Source of the DNA: Bacteroides sp.
Lineage (GTDB): Bacteria; Bacteroidota; Bacteroidia; Bacteroidales; Muribaculaceae
Direction: 5' to 3'
DNA: 64,000 bases
Assembly (NCBI GenBank): GCA_023665145.1
Contig: JAMPEM010000001.1
Coordinates: 9,450 to 73,449, forward strand
The translations under genes were made by a program, and so were the position numbers. Of the stretch, positions 25,680 to 34,204 are shown piece after piece (the stretch's first letter is position 1; each line of letters begins with the position of its first letter). The notes beneath the pieces are model-generated. The model was not told the origin of the DNA. It did no database searches and worked only from the letters and a program-made list of their open reading frames with translations.

Positions 25680-26801
25680 ATGAATGTACTGCTGATAAAT
25701 CTTATACTCCATACGGCTGAAAATGGAATTATTCCCCACTATCCATCCAATTCCGATTGTATGATTTACAATATGGCACGTGGATTTGTCGCTCAAGGAC
25801 ATTCAGTCACCATCTTGGCATCTGAAGAGTTCAAGCCGAAGGAAGAAGAAAATTATCCCTTTCAGATTTTATACTTCCCCTCTCTCCTACCCTCGATTTT
25901 AAAACCGGCACTTCTTCCTTGGCCAAAACATCTTGGTCGATGGCTGAAAAAATATGGACAGAACTATGACGCAGTAATCACGTCGGAAACATTCTCTCTG
26001 GGCACTTTGATAGCATCATTTCATATTCCACACAATAAATTATTGATATGGCATGAGATGGATAGCTTACAAGCTGCTTTCAAAAAAATTCCTGCAAAAA
26101 TATGGCACAAAATCATAGTGCCGCTAAAGTTACAAGATATTCGTGTAGTGGCGCGGTCGGCAGATGCTCGAAATTTTATCTCGCAGTATATGCACAACGT
26201 AAGCAATATAATTGTTGATCACGGAATTGACAGCGAAAAATTCCGACCTTCCAATTCACCTAAAAAACGACGGTTAGTTGTAGTATCACAACTTGTACCA
26301 CGAAAACGAATTGACAAAACCATTCGCACATTTGCGGAGCTCTTATCCCTTCCCGAATATGCCGATTTTAAACTTGACATTGTAGGGGATGGAATATCCC
26401 GCAATGAGCTGCTTAGTCTGTCAAAAGAACTTGGAGTGGCTGAGCAGGTAATATTTCACGGAAGATTATCGCACAATGATTTTGCTCCGATAAGCAAAGA
26501 CGCAATGGCCCTTCTGGTAAACACCGAAAAGGATTTGAACATGGTCTCAATCCCGGAATCGATCGTATCCGGCACACCCATTCTCACGAATAACGTTCCT
26601 ACCTCAGCTACGTTTATCAACAATGAGGGTACAGGAATAGCCAAAGATAATTGGGGTGTGGTGGAGCTGCGTCAGATAATAGACAATAATGAGAGATATG
26701 TGGAAAATTGTCTGAGAATCAGGCCGCAACTTCTTAATACGAACTGTGCATCAACTTTACTCTCACTTGTACCGGATATTGAAGACGCTACAAATCACTA
26801 A
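25680..26801 (+). CDS. Glycosyltransferase family 4
   Basis: A 373-residue GT-B enzyme. The N-terminal domain has the pattern MARGFVAQGHSVTILAS. The C-terminal nucleotide-sugar domain has VVSQLVPRKRIDKTI, LDIVGDGISRNELLSLSKELG, VIFHGRLSHNDF and the ESIVSGTPILTNNV donor loop (EX-type motif). Probably a glycan or capsule sugar transferase; the substrate is unknown. It is the last gene of the GT2-pyrC-GT4 operon and its stop overlaps the stop of the opposing nhaA gene by 4 bases. Confidence 0.85.
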   Translation: MNVLLINLILHTAENGIIPHYPSNSDCMIYNMARGFVAQGHSVTILASEEFKPKEEENYPFQILYFPSLLPSILKPALLPWPKHLGRWLKKYGQNYDAVITSETFSLGTLIASFHIPHNKLLIWHEMDSLQAAFKKIPAKIWHKIIVPLKLQDIRVVARSADARNFISQYMHNVSNIIVDHGIDSEKFRPSNSPKKRRLVVVSQLVPRKRIDKTIRTFAELLSLPEYADFKLDIVGDGISRNELLSLSKELGVAEQVIFHGRLSHNDFAPISKDAMALLVNTEKDLNMVSIPESIVSGTPILTNNVPTSATFINNEGTGIAKDNWGVVELRQIIDNNERYVENCLRIRPQLLNTNCASTLLSLVPDIEDATNH

Positions 26802-28162
26802 TCTTCGTCTCCTTGACTCTGCGGCTCTTTGGGCAATGTGATATGCAAAAAGAGCCATCCGAGGAATCCCGCTATCAAGCTACCGACAAGGATACCCAAT
26901 TTTGCGTTATTAAGAATCTCCGAAAGAATTGGATCGCCTGTCCCAAAGGACAAATTCGCTATAAAAAGTGAGACGGTAAATCCAATTCCTCCAAGCATTG
27001 AGATGGATGCCATCTGCTTCCAATTACACCCCTCCGGCATAGGCGCCCATTTCAATTTCACACATATCCATGAGAAACTTAATATCCCCAGGAATTTTCC
27101 TAACACAAGTCCTAATATCACATCACGACTTATTCCGGTCAAAATCGACCCTATTTCCAAATCGCCAAGAAAAATTCCCGCATTGGCAAAGGCAAATAAA
27201 GGAACAATAAGATAATTCACCAATGGATGAAGCGTATCCTCAAGATCTTGCAACGGAGAAATAACCTTGTCGGAGGCCGTTTCTATCTCTTTAAGCCAGT
27301 TAAGCTGATCTTTATTCAAAATAGTCTTTGATTTAAGACGCTCCACATCCTCATGGGCAAACCTATCGATATTCTTACGAATTGTTTTAATATATCCTTT
27401 CGGTGCATAGACAGGTCGTGCCGGCACACAAAAGGCGATCAATACTCCGGCTATCGTGGGATGGATGCCGGCATTTAGAAAGAGAAACCATACAAATGCA
27501 CCTATGCCGAGATAGAACAACTTGCTCTGAATCCGTAGCAATCCCCCAAGTGTAAGTATTCCAAGGAGAATCGCTGCCCCAATCAGCAGCATAAAATTAA
27601 TATGCGTGGAATAAAATATAGCTATTACCAAAATACCTCCTATATCATCCACTACAGCGAGAGTAGTCAAAAAAATCTTAAGCGAGATTGGCACTCTGTT
27701 GCCAAGCATAGCAAGCACGCCAAGTGAAAACGCAATATCTGTAGCCATCGGTATAGCTGCGCCTCCTGCATAAGGTGTACCCTTAGCAAAAAGCCAGAAA
27801 ATCAAAACCGGAATACCCATACCGCCAATTGCAGCTACAATAGGCAATAGAGCCTGTCTGAATGAAGAAAGCTCTCCGACCAAAACCTCCCGTTTTATTT
27901 CAAGACCTACGGAGAAGAAGAAAATTGCCATCAAAGCATCGTTGATAAAATCCATTATCGACATAGGATGCCCATTATGACTAAACAGATTAAAATCACC
28001 AATCTGAAGGCGCAACTCATGAATCCACAGACTGTTATAAAAATTGGTAAAGAAAGGAACATTGACTATCACAAGAGCCAGTGCAGTAGCCATCATTAAC
28101 ACATTTCCGCCATTGGCATAATTTCGAAGTGTCTTTCTGGCGGTATAGAATACATTAGACAT
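26798..28162 (-). CDS. nhaA: Na+/H+ antiporter NhaA
   Basis: A 454-residue inner-membrane antiporter with about 12 helices. The ion-binding aspartates appear in helix V (VVDDIGGILVIAIFY), and the helix IV unwound region is ATDIAFSLGVLAMLGNRVP. The C-terminal region has GCNWKQMASISMLGGIGFTVSLFIANLSF. A charged cytoplasmic insertion (about 240-290) is longer than in E. coli NhaA (388 residues), as usual for Bacteroidetes. It faces the GT4 gene tail to tail. Confidence 0.94.
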   Translation of the reverse strand: MSNVFYTARKTLRNYANGGNVLMMATALALVIVNVPFFTNFYNSLWIHELRLQIGDFNLFSHNGHPMSIMDFINDALMAIFFFSVGLEIKREVLVGELSSFRQALLPIVAAIGGMGIPVLIFWLFAKGTPYAGGAAIPMATDIAFSLGVLAMLGNRVPISLKIFLTTLAVVDDIGGILVIAIFYSTHINFMLLIGAAILLGILTLGGLLRIQSKLFYLGIGAFVWFLFLNAGIHPTIAGVLIAFCVPARPVYAPKGYIKTIRKNIDRFAHEDVERLKSKTILNKDQLNWLKEIETASDKVISPLQDLEDTLHPLVNYLIVPLFAFANAGIFLGDLEIGSILTGISRDVILGLVLGKFLGILSFSWICVKLKWAPMPEGCNWKQMASISMLGGIGFTVSLFIANLSFGTGDPILSEILNNAKLGILVGSLIAGFLGWLFLHITLPKEPQSQGDED

Positions 28163-28290
28163 AATTCAAAGCGTTTAGTGTCTCACATAGTATATAGCGA
28201 CGGAGCGTCACCTGCTCCGAGTGACTGTCAATTATTAAACACCTTTGCGCTACAAACAGTTCGTGGGAAAAAACTGATATGAAACATTAA

Positions 28291-28324
28291 AAAGTAAATA
28301 TCTATCTTTGACATTTACTTTTTA
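28291..28324 (-). terminator. Probable terminator of the AmpG-like gene
   Basis: AAAAGTAAAT (28291-28300) pairs perfectly with ATTTACTTTT (28314-28323). The hairpin lies 12 bases beyond the stop of the reverse-strand transporter and reads into T on that strand. Confidence 0.6.
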
Positions 28325-28335
28325 ACAAATTCTTA

Positions 28336-29634
28336 TTATTTGCGGCCGAATTTCGGATCAATATGCACTATCTTACATGCAAATAATGTAAAGATACAAC
28401 ATATCATAACCCACCAAAAGAAATTCACATACCCCTCGGGTGAGGTCATCCCCAAGAGATGCCATTCATTTAATCTGTCATAAATCCATCCGGCACACAT
28501 GCCCGGAAGCATCATTCCGAGGGCCATAAAAGCGGTACAGAATGCATAATGCGATGTCTGAGATTCACCTTGCGAAAAATATATAAGATAAAGCATGAAA
28601 GCGGTGAATCCGAATCCATATCCAAATTGCTCTATAAATATAGCAATATTTACAATTATAAAACTTGCCGGTTGTGTCATTGCCAGAAAACAGTAAAACA
28701 CACAAGGAAGAGTCAAAGCTAATGCCATTGGCCATAGCCATTTTTTCAAACCCCCTTTTGAAATACATATACCACCGATTATACCTCCGGCCAATAGTCC
28801 AACAACCCCTATTGTACCATTTGCAAATCCAATCTCCGCTGTACTCAGTCCAAGCCCACCAGCCTCAGGAGTATCATTGAGAAACGGGACAACAAGTTTT
28901 ATACACATCGCCTCAGGCAGTCGATATAATAACATAAAAGCAAGAGCTGAAAGGATATGAGGTTTGCGGAAGAATGTGACAAATGTATTGCTGAAATCAC
29001 GTAATATAGTCGCTGCTGTCACTCCCGGCAACGGCTTATCCTTATCCGCTACCGGCATAAAAAAGAAATGCCAACACGATATCAGCAAGAAGAAAATGCT
29101 CAAAATAAAGAACACTGACCGCCAAGCCGTAGTAATATCACCGGTTCTATTCTCGATATATCCGGCCAGCATCACAAGTCCCCCTTGCCCTATAACACTT
29201 GCTATGCGATAAAATGTGGAACGAACTCCTACAAAAGCCGATTGAAGATGTGGTGTCAATTCCATCATATAATATCCATCGGCCGAAATATCGTGAGTCG
29301 CTGAAAAGAATGCTGTGAGCCAAAACAGAGCCAATGTAGCGGCAAAAAAATGAGATGTGGGAAGTGTGAAAGCTATTGCTGCAAAGCAGACTCCCATTAA
29401 AACTTGCATCAAAATTGTCCATTTACGCTTGGTCCCTATTAAATCCACAAACGGACTCCAAAACGGTTTTATCACCCACGGCAGATAAAGCCATCCTGTA
29501 TAATACGCCATCTCTGTCTTTGCGATTCCAAGCTGTGTATAAATCATCACTGTCAGAACATTGACAGCAAAATATGGCAATCCCTCCGCTATATACAATG
29601 TAGGAATCCAACACCATGGGGACTTCTGTCGCAT
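28336..29634 (-). CDS. AmpG-like MFS transporter
   Basis: A 432-residue, 12-helix major facilitator protein. YIAEGLPYFAVN, then TGWLYLPWVIKPFWSPFVDLIGTKRKW, matches the AmpG/AcetylCoA-transporter subgroup, whose members import anhydro-muropeptides or other cargo. No amidase or muropeptide gene lies near, but a BadF-type amino-sugar kinase is 24 kb away. Cargo is inferred only by family. It lies 117 bases after the last of three tandem secreted genes on the same strand. Confidence 0.8.
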   Translation of the reverse strand: MRQKSPWCWIPTLYIAEGLPYFAVNVLTVMIYTQLGIAKTEMAYYTGWLYLPWVIKPFWSPFVDLIGTKRKWTILMQVLMGVCFAAIAFTLPTSHFFAATLALFWLTAFFSATHDISADGYYMMELTPHLQSAFVGVRSTFYRIASVIGQGGLVMLAGYIENRTGDITTAWRSVFFILSIFFLLISCWHFFFMPVADKDKPLPGVTAATILRDFSNTFVTFFRKPHILSALAFMLLYRLPEAMCIKLVVPFLNDTPEAGGLGLSTAEIGFANGTIGVVGLLAGGIIGGICISKGGLKKWLWPMALALTLPCVFYCFLAMTQPASFIIVNIAIFIEQFGYGFGFTAFMLYLIYFSQGESQTSHYAFCTAFMALGMMLPGMCAGWIYDRLNEWHLLGMTSPEGYVNFFWWVMICCIFTLFACKIVHIDPKFGRK

Positions 29635-29751
29635 CTCTTTTTTGTATTATTTACATCCTTTGCAGGTATCGCTAAAGTCTCTATTTCTATGCTTTTATTA
29701 AATTCCCGGATTATATCAATGTTTTTGTTTTGGATCAGACCGAAACGCAGC

Positions 29752-30816
29752 TCAATGATTATTGTAAATTCTCGAAAGCTCTTCGGGTGTAAATACAATA
29801 TCGCAAGCTTCTCCATATTTATCCCCTTTGTAACGATACGTCAGATACACCTTCGCATTTACTAACAATTTGAGCCATTCAAATGTAGAATCACTACCAA
29901 GATTTTTCTCAAGTTCCTGACGCTGTATTTGCTTGACGGTCTTAAACGAACTCATCGGAATACTATTTTCATCAATCGTATAAACATATATTACATTGCT
30001 GCCCGTCCTACTGAATTCCACCCAACGAGTATATTCGTCCACTTGCATGGGAAGCATTCCCTGCTGAATGGAGTTTATTGTTTCATCAAGTTGAGCATAC
30101 TGATTATAGTTGTCAACGGAATTGTTATTATTTGCGACAACTGTTCCCTGGAGATATTGTCCATATGCCTCGGCCAGTTTTTCGGAAGGAATATAGACAT
30201 TCACATGCTGCTTGTTTTGAGTGAAATAGTAATCAAATGCCACATTAGCATCACCCATAAACATATAGTAACAGAAATCAAAGTCATTATCTGATTCCGG
30301 AACCATAATGGATTCAGCAGCTACTTCCTTCGATTGGTCAGACAACAATGCAGTCTTTATTGCGTTAAAATCAGGCACTTGCTCTGTTACTATATATTGA
30401 AGCTCCAGCAAATTTTGTGTACTCGAATAAGTCACGCCCGATAGTATCGTTCCATCTCCTTGATCTTGAGGACAAATCTCATTCCATGACTCTGCATAAT
30501 CCTTCAAATATTCTTTTATGTCACTTATATCTTCCACAGCTACTGAATCTTCCACTATTTCAATTTCAGTGACCTCGATACTCTCCCTTACACCTTGAGA
30601 ACCTTTCGTCTTACGCTTCGAGGTATTACCCGTTTTTCCGGATTTCCCGGGTTTAGACGTTTTCCCCCCTTTATTTGTTTTACTCTTTTTTTTATTAGTT
30701 ACATTAACTTTAGATTTTCCGGCACCGGGACGGATATTTACAACTTGCGCTGACGTATCCCCTATTGTCAATAAAATTATTAGGATAGGAATTATGATTC
30801 TGATTAATCCTTTCAT
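29752..30816 (-). CDS. Secreted two-module hypothetical protein (paralogue 3 of 3)
   Basis: A 354-residue exported protein. A signal peptide (about 1-23) is followed by a very basic Ser/Thr/Gly/Lys linker (about 32-75) not present in the two paralogues. Then come two related modules: the first with CPQDQGDGTILSGVTY...LQYIVTE, closing with VYIPSEKLAEAYGQYL; the second with LPMQVDEYTRWVEFSRTG...YVYTIDE, closing with LTYRYKGDKYGEACDIVFTPEEL. The same plan recurs in the two genes upstream. The basic linker could bind DNA, glycan or peptidoglycan. Function unknown. Confidence 0.72.
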   Translation of the reverse strand: MKGLIRIIIPILIILLTIGDTSAQVVNIRPGAGKSKVNVTNKKKSKTNKGGKTSKPGKSGKTGNTSKRKTKGSQGVRESIEVTEIEIVEDSVAVEDISDIKEYLKDYAESWNEICPQDQGDGTILSGVTYSSTQNLLELQYIVTEQVPDFNAIKTALLSDQSKEVAAESIMVPESDNDFDFCYYMFMGDANVAFDYYFTQNKQHVNVYIPSEKLAEAYGQYLQGTVVANNNNSVDNYNQYAQLDETINSIQQGMLPMQVDEYTRWVEFSRTGSNVIYVYTIDENSIPMSSFKTVKQIQRQELEKNLGSDSTFEWLKLLVNAKVYLTYRYKGDKYGEACDIVFTPEELSRIYNNH

Positions 30817-30889
30817 GAATATTTAATTGTTATTTCTCTATATATAATTTCAGTTTACTGCTTATAGACATTTACTAAACTCTAAACGG

Positions 30890-31735
30890 CTATCGATTTA
30901 ATATCTCGTAAAGCTGCTTAGGTGTGAAAATTATTGTCAGATTTGCACCGGTTTTGTCGCCATGATAATTATGCACAAGGAAACATTTTGCATCCGCAAT
31001 GTTTTTTATAAATCCTCTTGAATCATCACTGCTCGTAAAAGCCATACATAATGACTCTCTTATACTCTCTTTGGCATTCTTTATATCTTTAAACGAAATT
31101 TTCTTCTCATCTACATTGTAATTGTAATAAACCGTCTCCCCATTGCGTGTTATCTTCATCAATTTTGTGACGTCGTCCATTACATATGGTAAGGTGGCAT
31201 TCGTAGCTGCAATCTCCGCATCTATTATATCATACAGATTTGAATCTGACGAACTTGCCACATTTGTTGGACTCAGCCCGTTCTCAGTTTTCGAAAGATA
31301 TTTTGCAAGACCGGATTTAACTTGTTGAGGTGTGAATTTTATTGAAAATTCTCCGGAATCAGCTGTTGTCAAATATCGATATTCAAAACTCGAGTTCGTA
31401 GCCGCAATAGCCTCCATCAATTCTGTTGTCTCCGGATCCGTGATAAGCTCTTTCAAAAGATCAGCCTGCTCCTCCGAATTCAATGCCAAGCTTAAAATAT
31501 CCGCAGTCATCTCACTCGACATAGTCGTGTATATTATTACATACTCACGCGTCAAATCATCATACGACACTCGCGTAAGAAAAACATCATCCCCACAATC
31601 TTCCGGACACGATGCATCTGCTTCAAGTGCCAACTCCTTCAAATATGACAAACTCTCCGATTCTGTTTTAGCTGACATTCCGACTAAACAGATTGTCAAC
31701 AATATCAAGGTTAATATACAACGTATAGATTTCAT
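30890..31735 (-). CDS. Secreted two-module hypothetical protein (paralogue 2 of 3)
   Basis: A 281-residue exported protein. A signal peptide (about 1-22) is followed by module one (CPEDCGDDVFLTRVSYDD...YVIIYTT, closing FSIKFTPQQVKSGLAKYL) and module two (LPYVMDDVTKLMKITRNGETVYYNYNVDEKKI, closing LVHNYHGDKTGANLTIIFTPKQLYEIL). It has one extra Cys pair (CPEDC) compared with its neighbours. It lies 23 bases behind the first paralogue and 73 bases before the third, so the three are probably one transcript. No known family is recognised. Confidence 0.72.
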   Translation of the reverse strand: MKSIRCILTLILLTICLVGMSAKTESESLSYLKELALEADASCPEDCGDDVFLTRVSYDDLTREYVIIYTTMSSEMTADILSLALNSEEQADLLKELITDPETTELMEAIAATNSSFEYRYLTTADSGEFSIKFTPQQVKSGLAKYLSKTENGLSPTNVASSSDSNLYDIIDAEIAATNATLPYVMDDVTKLMKITRNGETVYYNYNVDEKKISFKDIKNAKESIRESLCMAFTSSDDSRGFIKNIADAKCFLVHNYHGDKTGANLTIIFTPKQLYEILNR

Positions 31736-31758
31736 CTTTTGAGGTTCTACGGTTATTC

Positions 31759-32703
31759 TTATTTCATTGCCTCTTTCATCTCACTCGGAGTGAAGACAAC
31801 ATTAATCTCCTTCCCATTTGTTCTCCCTTTGTAATTATATATCAACGTGCAGTCGGCATCTACAAGAGTTTGTGCAAAGATTTTTACTGAACTATTATTC
31901 TTCATCGAATTCTTCACATTTATCTTTATTCCTTGACCCAAGACATCATTAATAGGGATAACTTTATCATCTACCAAATAATAATAATACACCTTATTCC
32001 CCTTTCGTTCCAATTTTATCCATTCAGTATACTGATCCACCATCAGCGGCAATGATGATTGACTGGAATTTATAAAAAAATCTACAGTAGAATAATCATT
32101 ATTCCCGGACGTTACACTTGTTGCTGAACTATTATTATTTACTTTTGATTCAACTATGCCATGCTCCTTATCATAGGCCATGCGCAATTCCTGAGGAGAA
32201 AAACTCACCGTTACCTTATTGCTGTTACCCGTAAACTTATATACTGTCTCCATCGGACAGGAACATGCCTCAAGTGCTTTAATAGCCTCATTTACATTAC
32301 CTTTGACATAACTATCCAAAAAAGACTGCTTGTTTTCTGCATTCCCCATATCCTTGAAAATGGAATACGGATAAATTGAACTGTCAAGTGTAAATTCATA
32401 CACGAATCCAATCGGAGACTGTCGGAAATAAACACTTGTCATCGACATACCGTTACCCATATCCGACGGTAACGTACTGTTAATAGTTGTCGCAAGATTC
32501 TTCAGGAAAGATATACCCTCAGCACGACTCTCTGCGGAGACAATATTCTGATTCGATGGAGGCACAATTGATACTTGACTCCCCTTTATTGCCTTTAGTG
32601 CCTCTGAAAATTGCGAGGATGACGCCTTACGCTTATTATTTTGAGCATTCACCACAGGAGCAATCATCAAGGCAGCCACCAACAATAATATAGTTTTTTT
32701 CAT
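31759..32703 (-). CDS. Secreted two-module hypothetical protein (paralogue 1 of 3)
   Basis: A 314-residue exported protein with a signal peptide (MKKTILLLVAALMIAPVVNAQ). Module one holds LPSDMGNGMSMTSVYF...FVYEFTLD and closes with VTVSFSPQELRMAYDKEHG; module two holds LPLMVDQYTEWIKLERKGNKVYYYYLVDDKVI and closes with LIYNYKGRTNGKEINVVFTPSEMKEA. First gene of the tandem set. I chose the ATG at 32703, which gives a standard signal peptide; an in-frame ATG at 32718 adds five residues and would sit only 12 bases from the promoter box. Confidence 0.72.
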   Translation of the reverse strand: MKKTILLLVAALMIAPVVNAQNNKRKASSSQFSEALKAIKGSQVSIVPPSNQNIVSAESRAEGISFLKNLATTINSTLPSDMGNGMSMTSVYFRQSPIGFVYEFTLDSSIYPYSIFKDMGNAENKQSFLDSYVKGNVNEAIKALEACSCPMETVYKFTGNSNKVTVSFSPQELRMAYDKEHGIVESKVNNNSSATSVTSGNNDYSTVDFFINSSQSSLPLMVDQYTEWIKLERKGNKVYYYYLVDDKVIPINDVLGQGIKINVKNSMKNNSSVKIFAQTLVDADCTLIYNYKGRTNGKEINVVFTPSEMKEAMK

Positions 32704-32730
32704 ATCGGAAAGTTTCATTTATTAGACTTA

Positions 32731-32762
32731 CAAAGATATACAAAAAATACCATTACAACAAA
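32731..32762 (-). promoter_or_regulatory. Bacteroidetes promoter of the three-paralogue operon
   Basis: On the reverse strand: TTTG (32759-32762), a 20-base spacer, then TATCTTTG (32731-32738). A full consensus match upstream of the first paralogue. Confidence 0.75.
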
Positions 32763-32828
32763 TTATTTCTTAATTAATGTACAAACTATTGACTATATGC
32801 AACAAACTATTCCTTTCCCTTTATTTAT

Positions 32829-34049
32829 TCACAATTCCTCACTCAACACCGGAATTCGGTTACATTCTTCTCGCTCACTAAAATCCAATCCTCCCGGTGA
32901 CTGAAACAGACGCAACCCAAAATTTTTCACCGTCGCTATCACCATATCCAGGAAATCGGCTTGAAGCTCCTCAAACTCTGACCAATCCGTGCATCTTACA
33001 AAGAAATGAACCTCAATTGGTATACCGGTCGAACTGTGTGGATGCTCCTTTACAAAATAGCGTGGGGTGGTGGATATTCGCTTATGTGTAGAAATCTCAT
33101 TTCGCAACCATCTGCGGAACAATGTCAAATTCACCTGTGGCTCATTCATATCTATGCCAAAACTCCATTCCGAACCTCGAAATACATTCATCTCATCCAC
33201 GGAAAGCTTCCTCACTGTATTGACATCTATATTGAATGTCCGCTTAATCTGTCATATTCCCTGATCAAGCATAGCCTCATGATTGGTAAATCCTTCACTT
33301 ATCAATCCATGCGGTGGCACTGAAGATACACTCTGATCCCAGTTACGTATCTTTATCGCTGTCAAAGTTAAATCTTCCACTCTCCCCTCAGCACCATACT
33401 TAGGTACAGATACCCAATCATTGACCTTCAACATCTTATTTATACTCAACCTTATACCGGCCGTCATACCAAGTATTGAGTCCTTAAACACCAACATCAA
33501 GACTGCAGCCATGGCACCAAGCCCGGATATGACATAAGATATGTCCCGGTTGATTATTATACTTACTATCAGAAGTGCTGCGATTGCACTAACCACAGTA
33601 GTTATCAAATTACGTAACACCAACGAACCACCCCGCTTGGTATCCGAATAATTCAGATAATCACATGCACCCCGGCATATCAAAATTATTGCATAACTTA
33701 TTGCTACTATATTTACTATCCGACATATCTTTCCCGCCAATTTTAACGCAGACGGATAATAGTCCATCAACGACGGAATAAATGACGAACATAACACAGT
33801 AACCACTGCAATACATATCGAATGTATTGTCTTGGGGGGAAAGATAAAATCATCCGCCAATGACGATGTTATAGAAACCCGCTTATTGATAGATGAAGCA
33901 ACCGGATATGCCAATATCCAATACAAAATTATCGCCAATACAAGTGACATCACTACACCTGTCACCGTTGCTATCAGAGGAATGGACTGCGGCTCTATAC
34001 CGGTATTTCCAAGCATTTGTGCTATGAATGTAAGTGTCTCTGAATGCAT
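32829..34049 (-). pseudogene. Mechanosensitive ion channel (MscS, YbdG-like) interrupted by one UGA
   Basis: A single open frame of 407 codons except for TGA at codon 266 (33252-33254). It reads EAMLDQGI-stop-QIKRTFNIDV, exactly where MscS proteins read ...GRRxKRxxxID; Arg (CGA to TGA) is the likely ancestral codon. Before the stop are about five helices, the pore helix (GLGAMAAVLMLVFKDSILGMTAG) and the beta domain start (VNDWVSVPKYGAEGRVEDLTLTAIKIRNWD); after it comes the C-terminal alpha/beta cage. The full length matches the 415-residue YbdG type. The stop is followed by C, a leaky context, so low-level readthrough is possible. Start ATG at 34049. Confidence 0.8.
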
Positions 34050-34055
34050 CTGTCT

Positions 34056-34063
34056 CAAATTTA
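34056..34063 (-). promoter_or_regulatory. -7 promoter box of the mscS gene
   Basis: TAAATTTG on the reverse strand, ending 6 bases before the ATG at 34049. No clear TTG is seen 19-20 bases upstream, so the -33 element is weak. It predicts a leaderless transcript. Confidence 0.45.
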
Positions 34064-34139
34064 ATTTCTTCTTACCTTATCTCTATATCCGAAAGAGGGG
34101 AAGCCGACTGACTTCCCCTTATTAATGCTTTCAATATCC

Positions 34140-34200
34140 TTAGAGGTTGTTTAACTATTTTATGAACGAATCATATTAATTTTTATTTTAAACAACCTCC
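34140..34200. repeat. Short copy C of the TTAGAGG palindromic repeat family
   Basis: A 61-bp copy: TTAGAGGTTGTTT at the left joins directly to the right-end segment of the long copies (TATGAACGAATCAT, then AAACAACCTC). The interior of about 185 bases is missing. It starts 4 bases beyond the stop of the reverse-strand acyl-CoA dehydrogenase, and the 10-bp inverted ends could serve as its terminator. Confidence 0.8.
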
Positions 34201-34204
34201 CATA

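Noticed and set aside
17166..34049. UGA or UAA recoding as a sense codon in this genome
   Set aside because: Most genes in the window end at ordinary UGA or UAA codons without extended downstream homology, so the three internal stops are better read as nonsense mutations.
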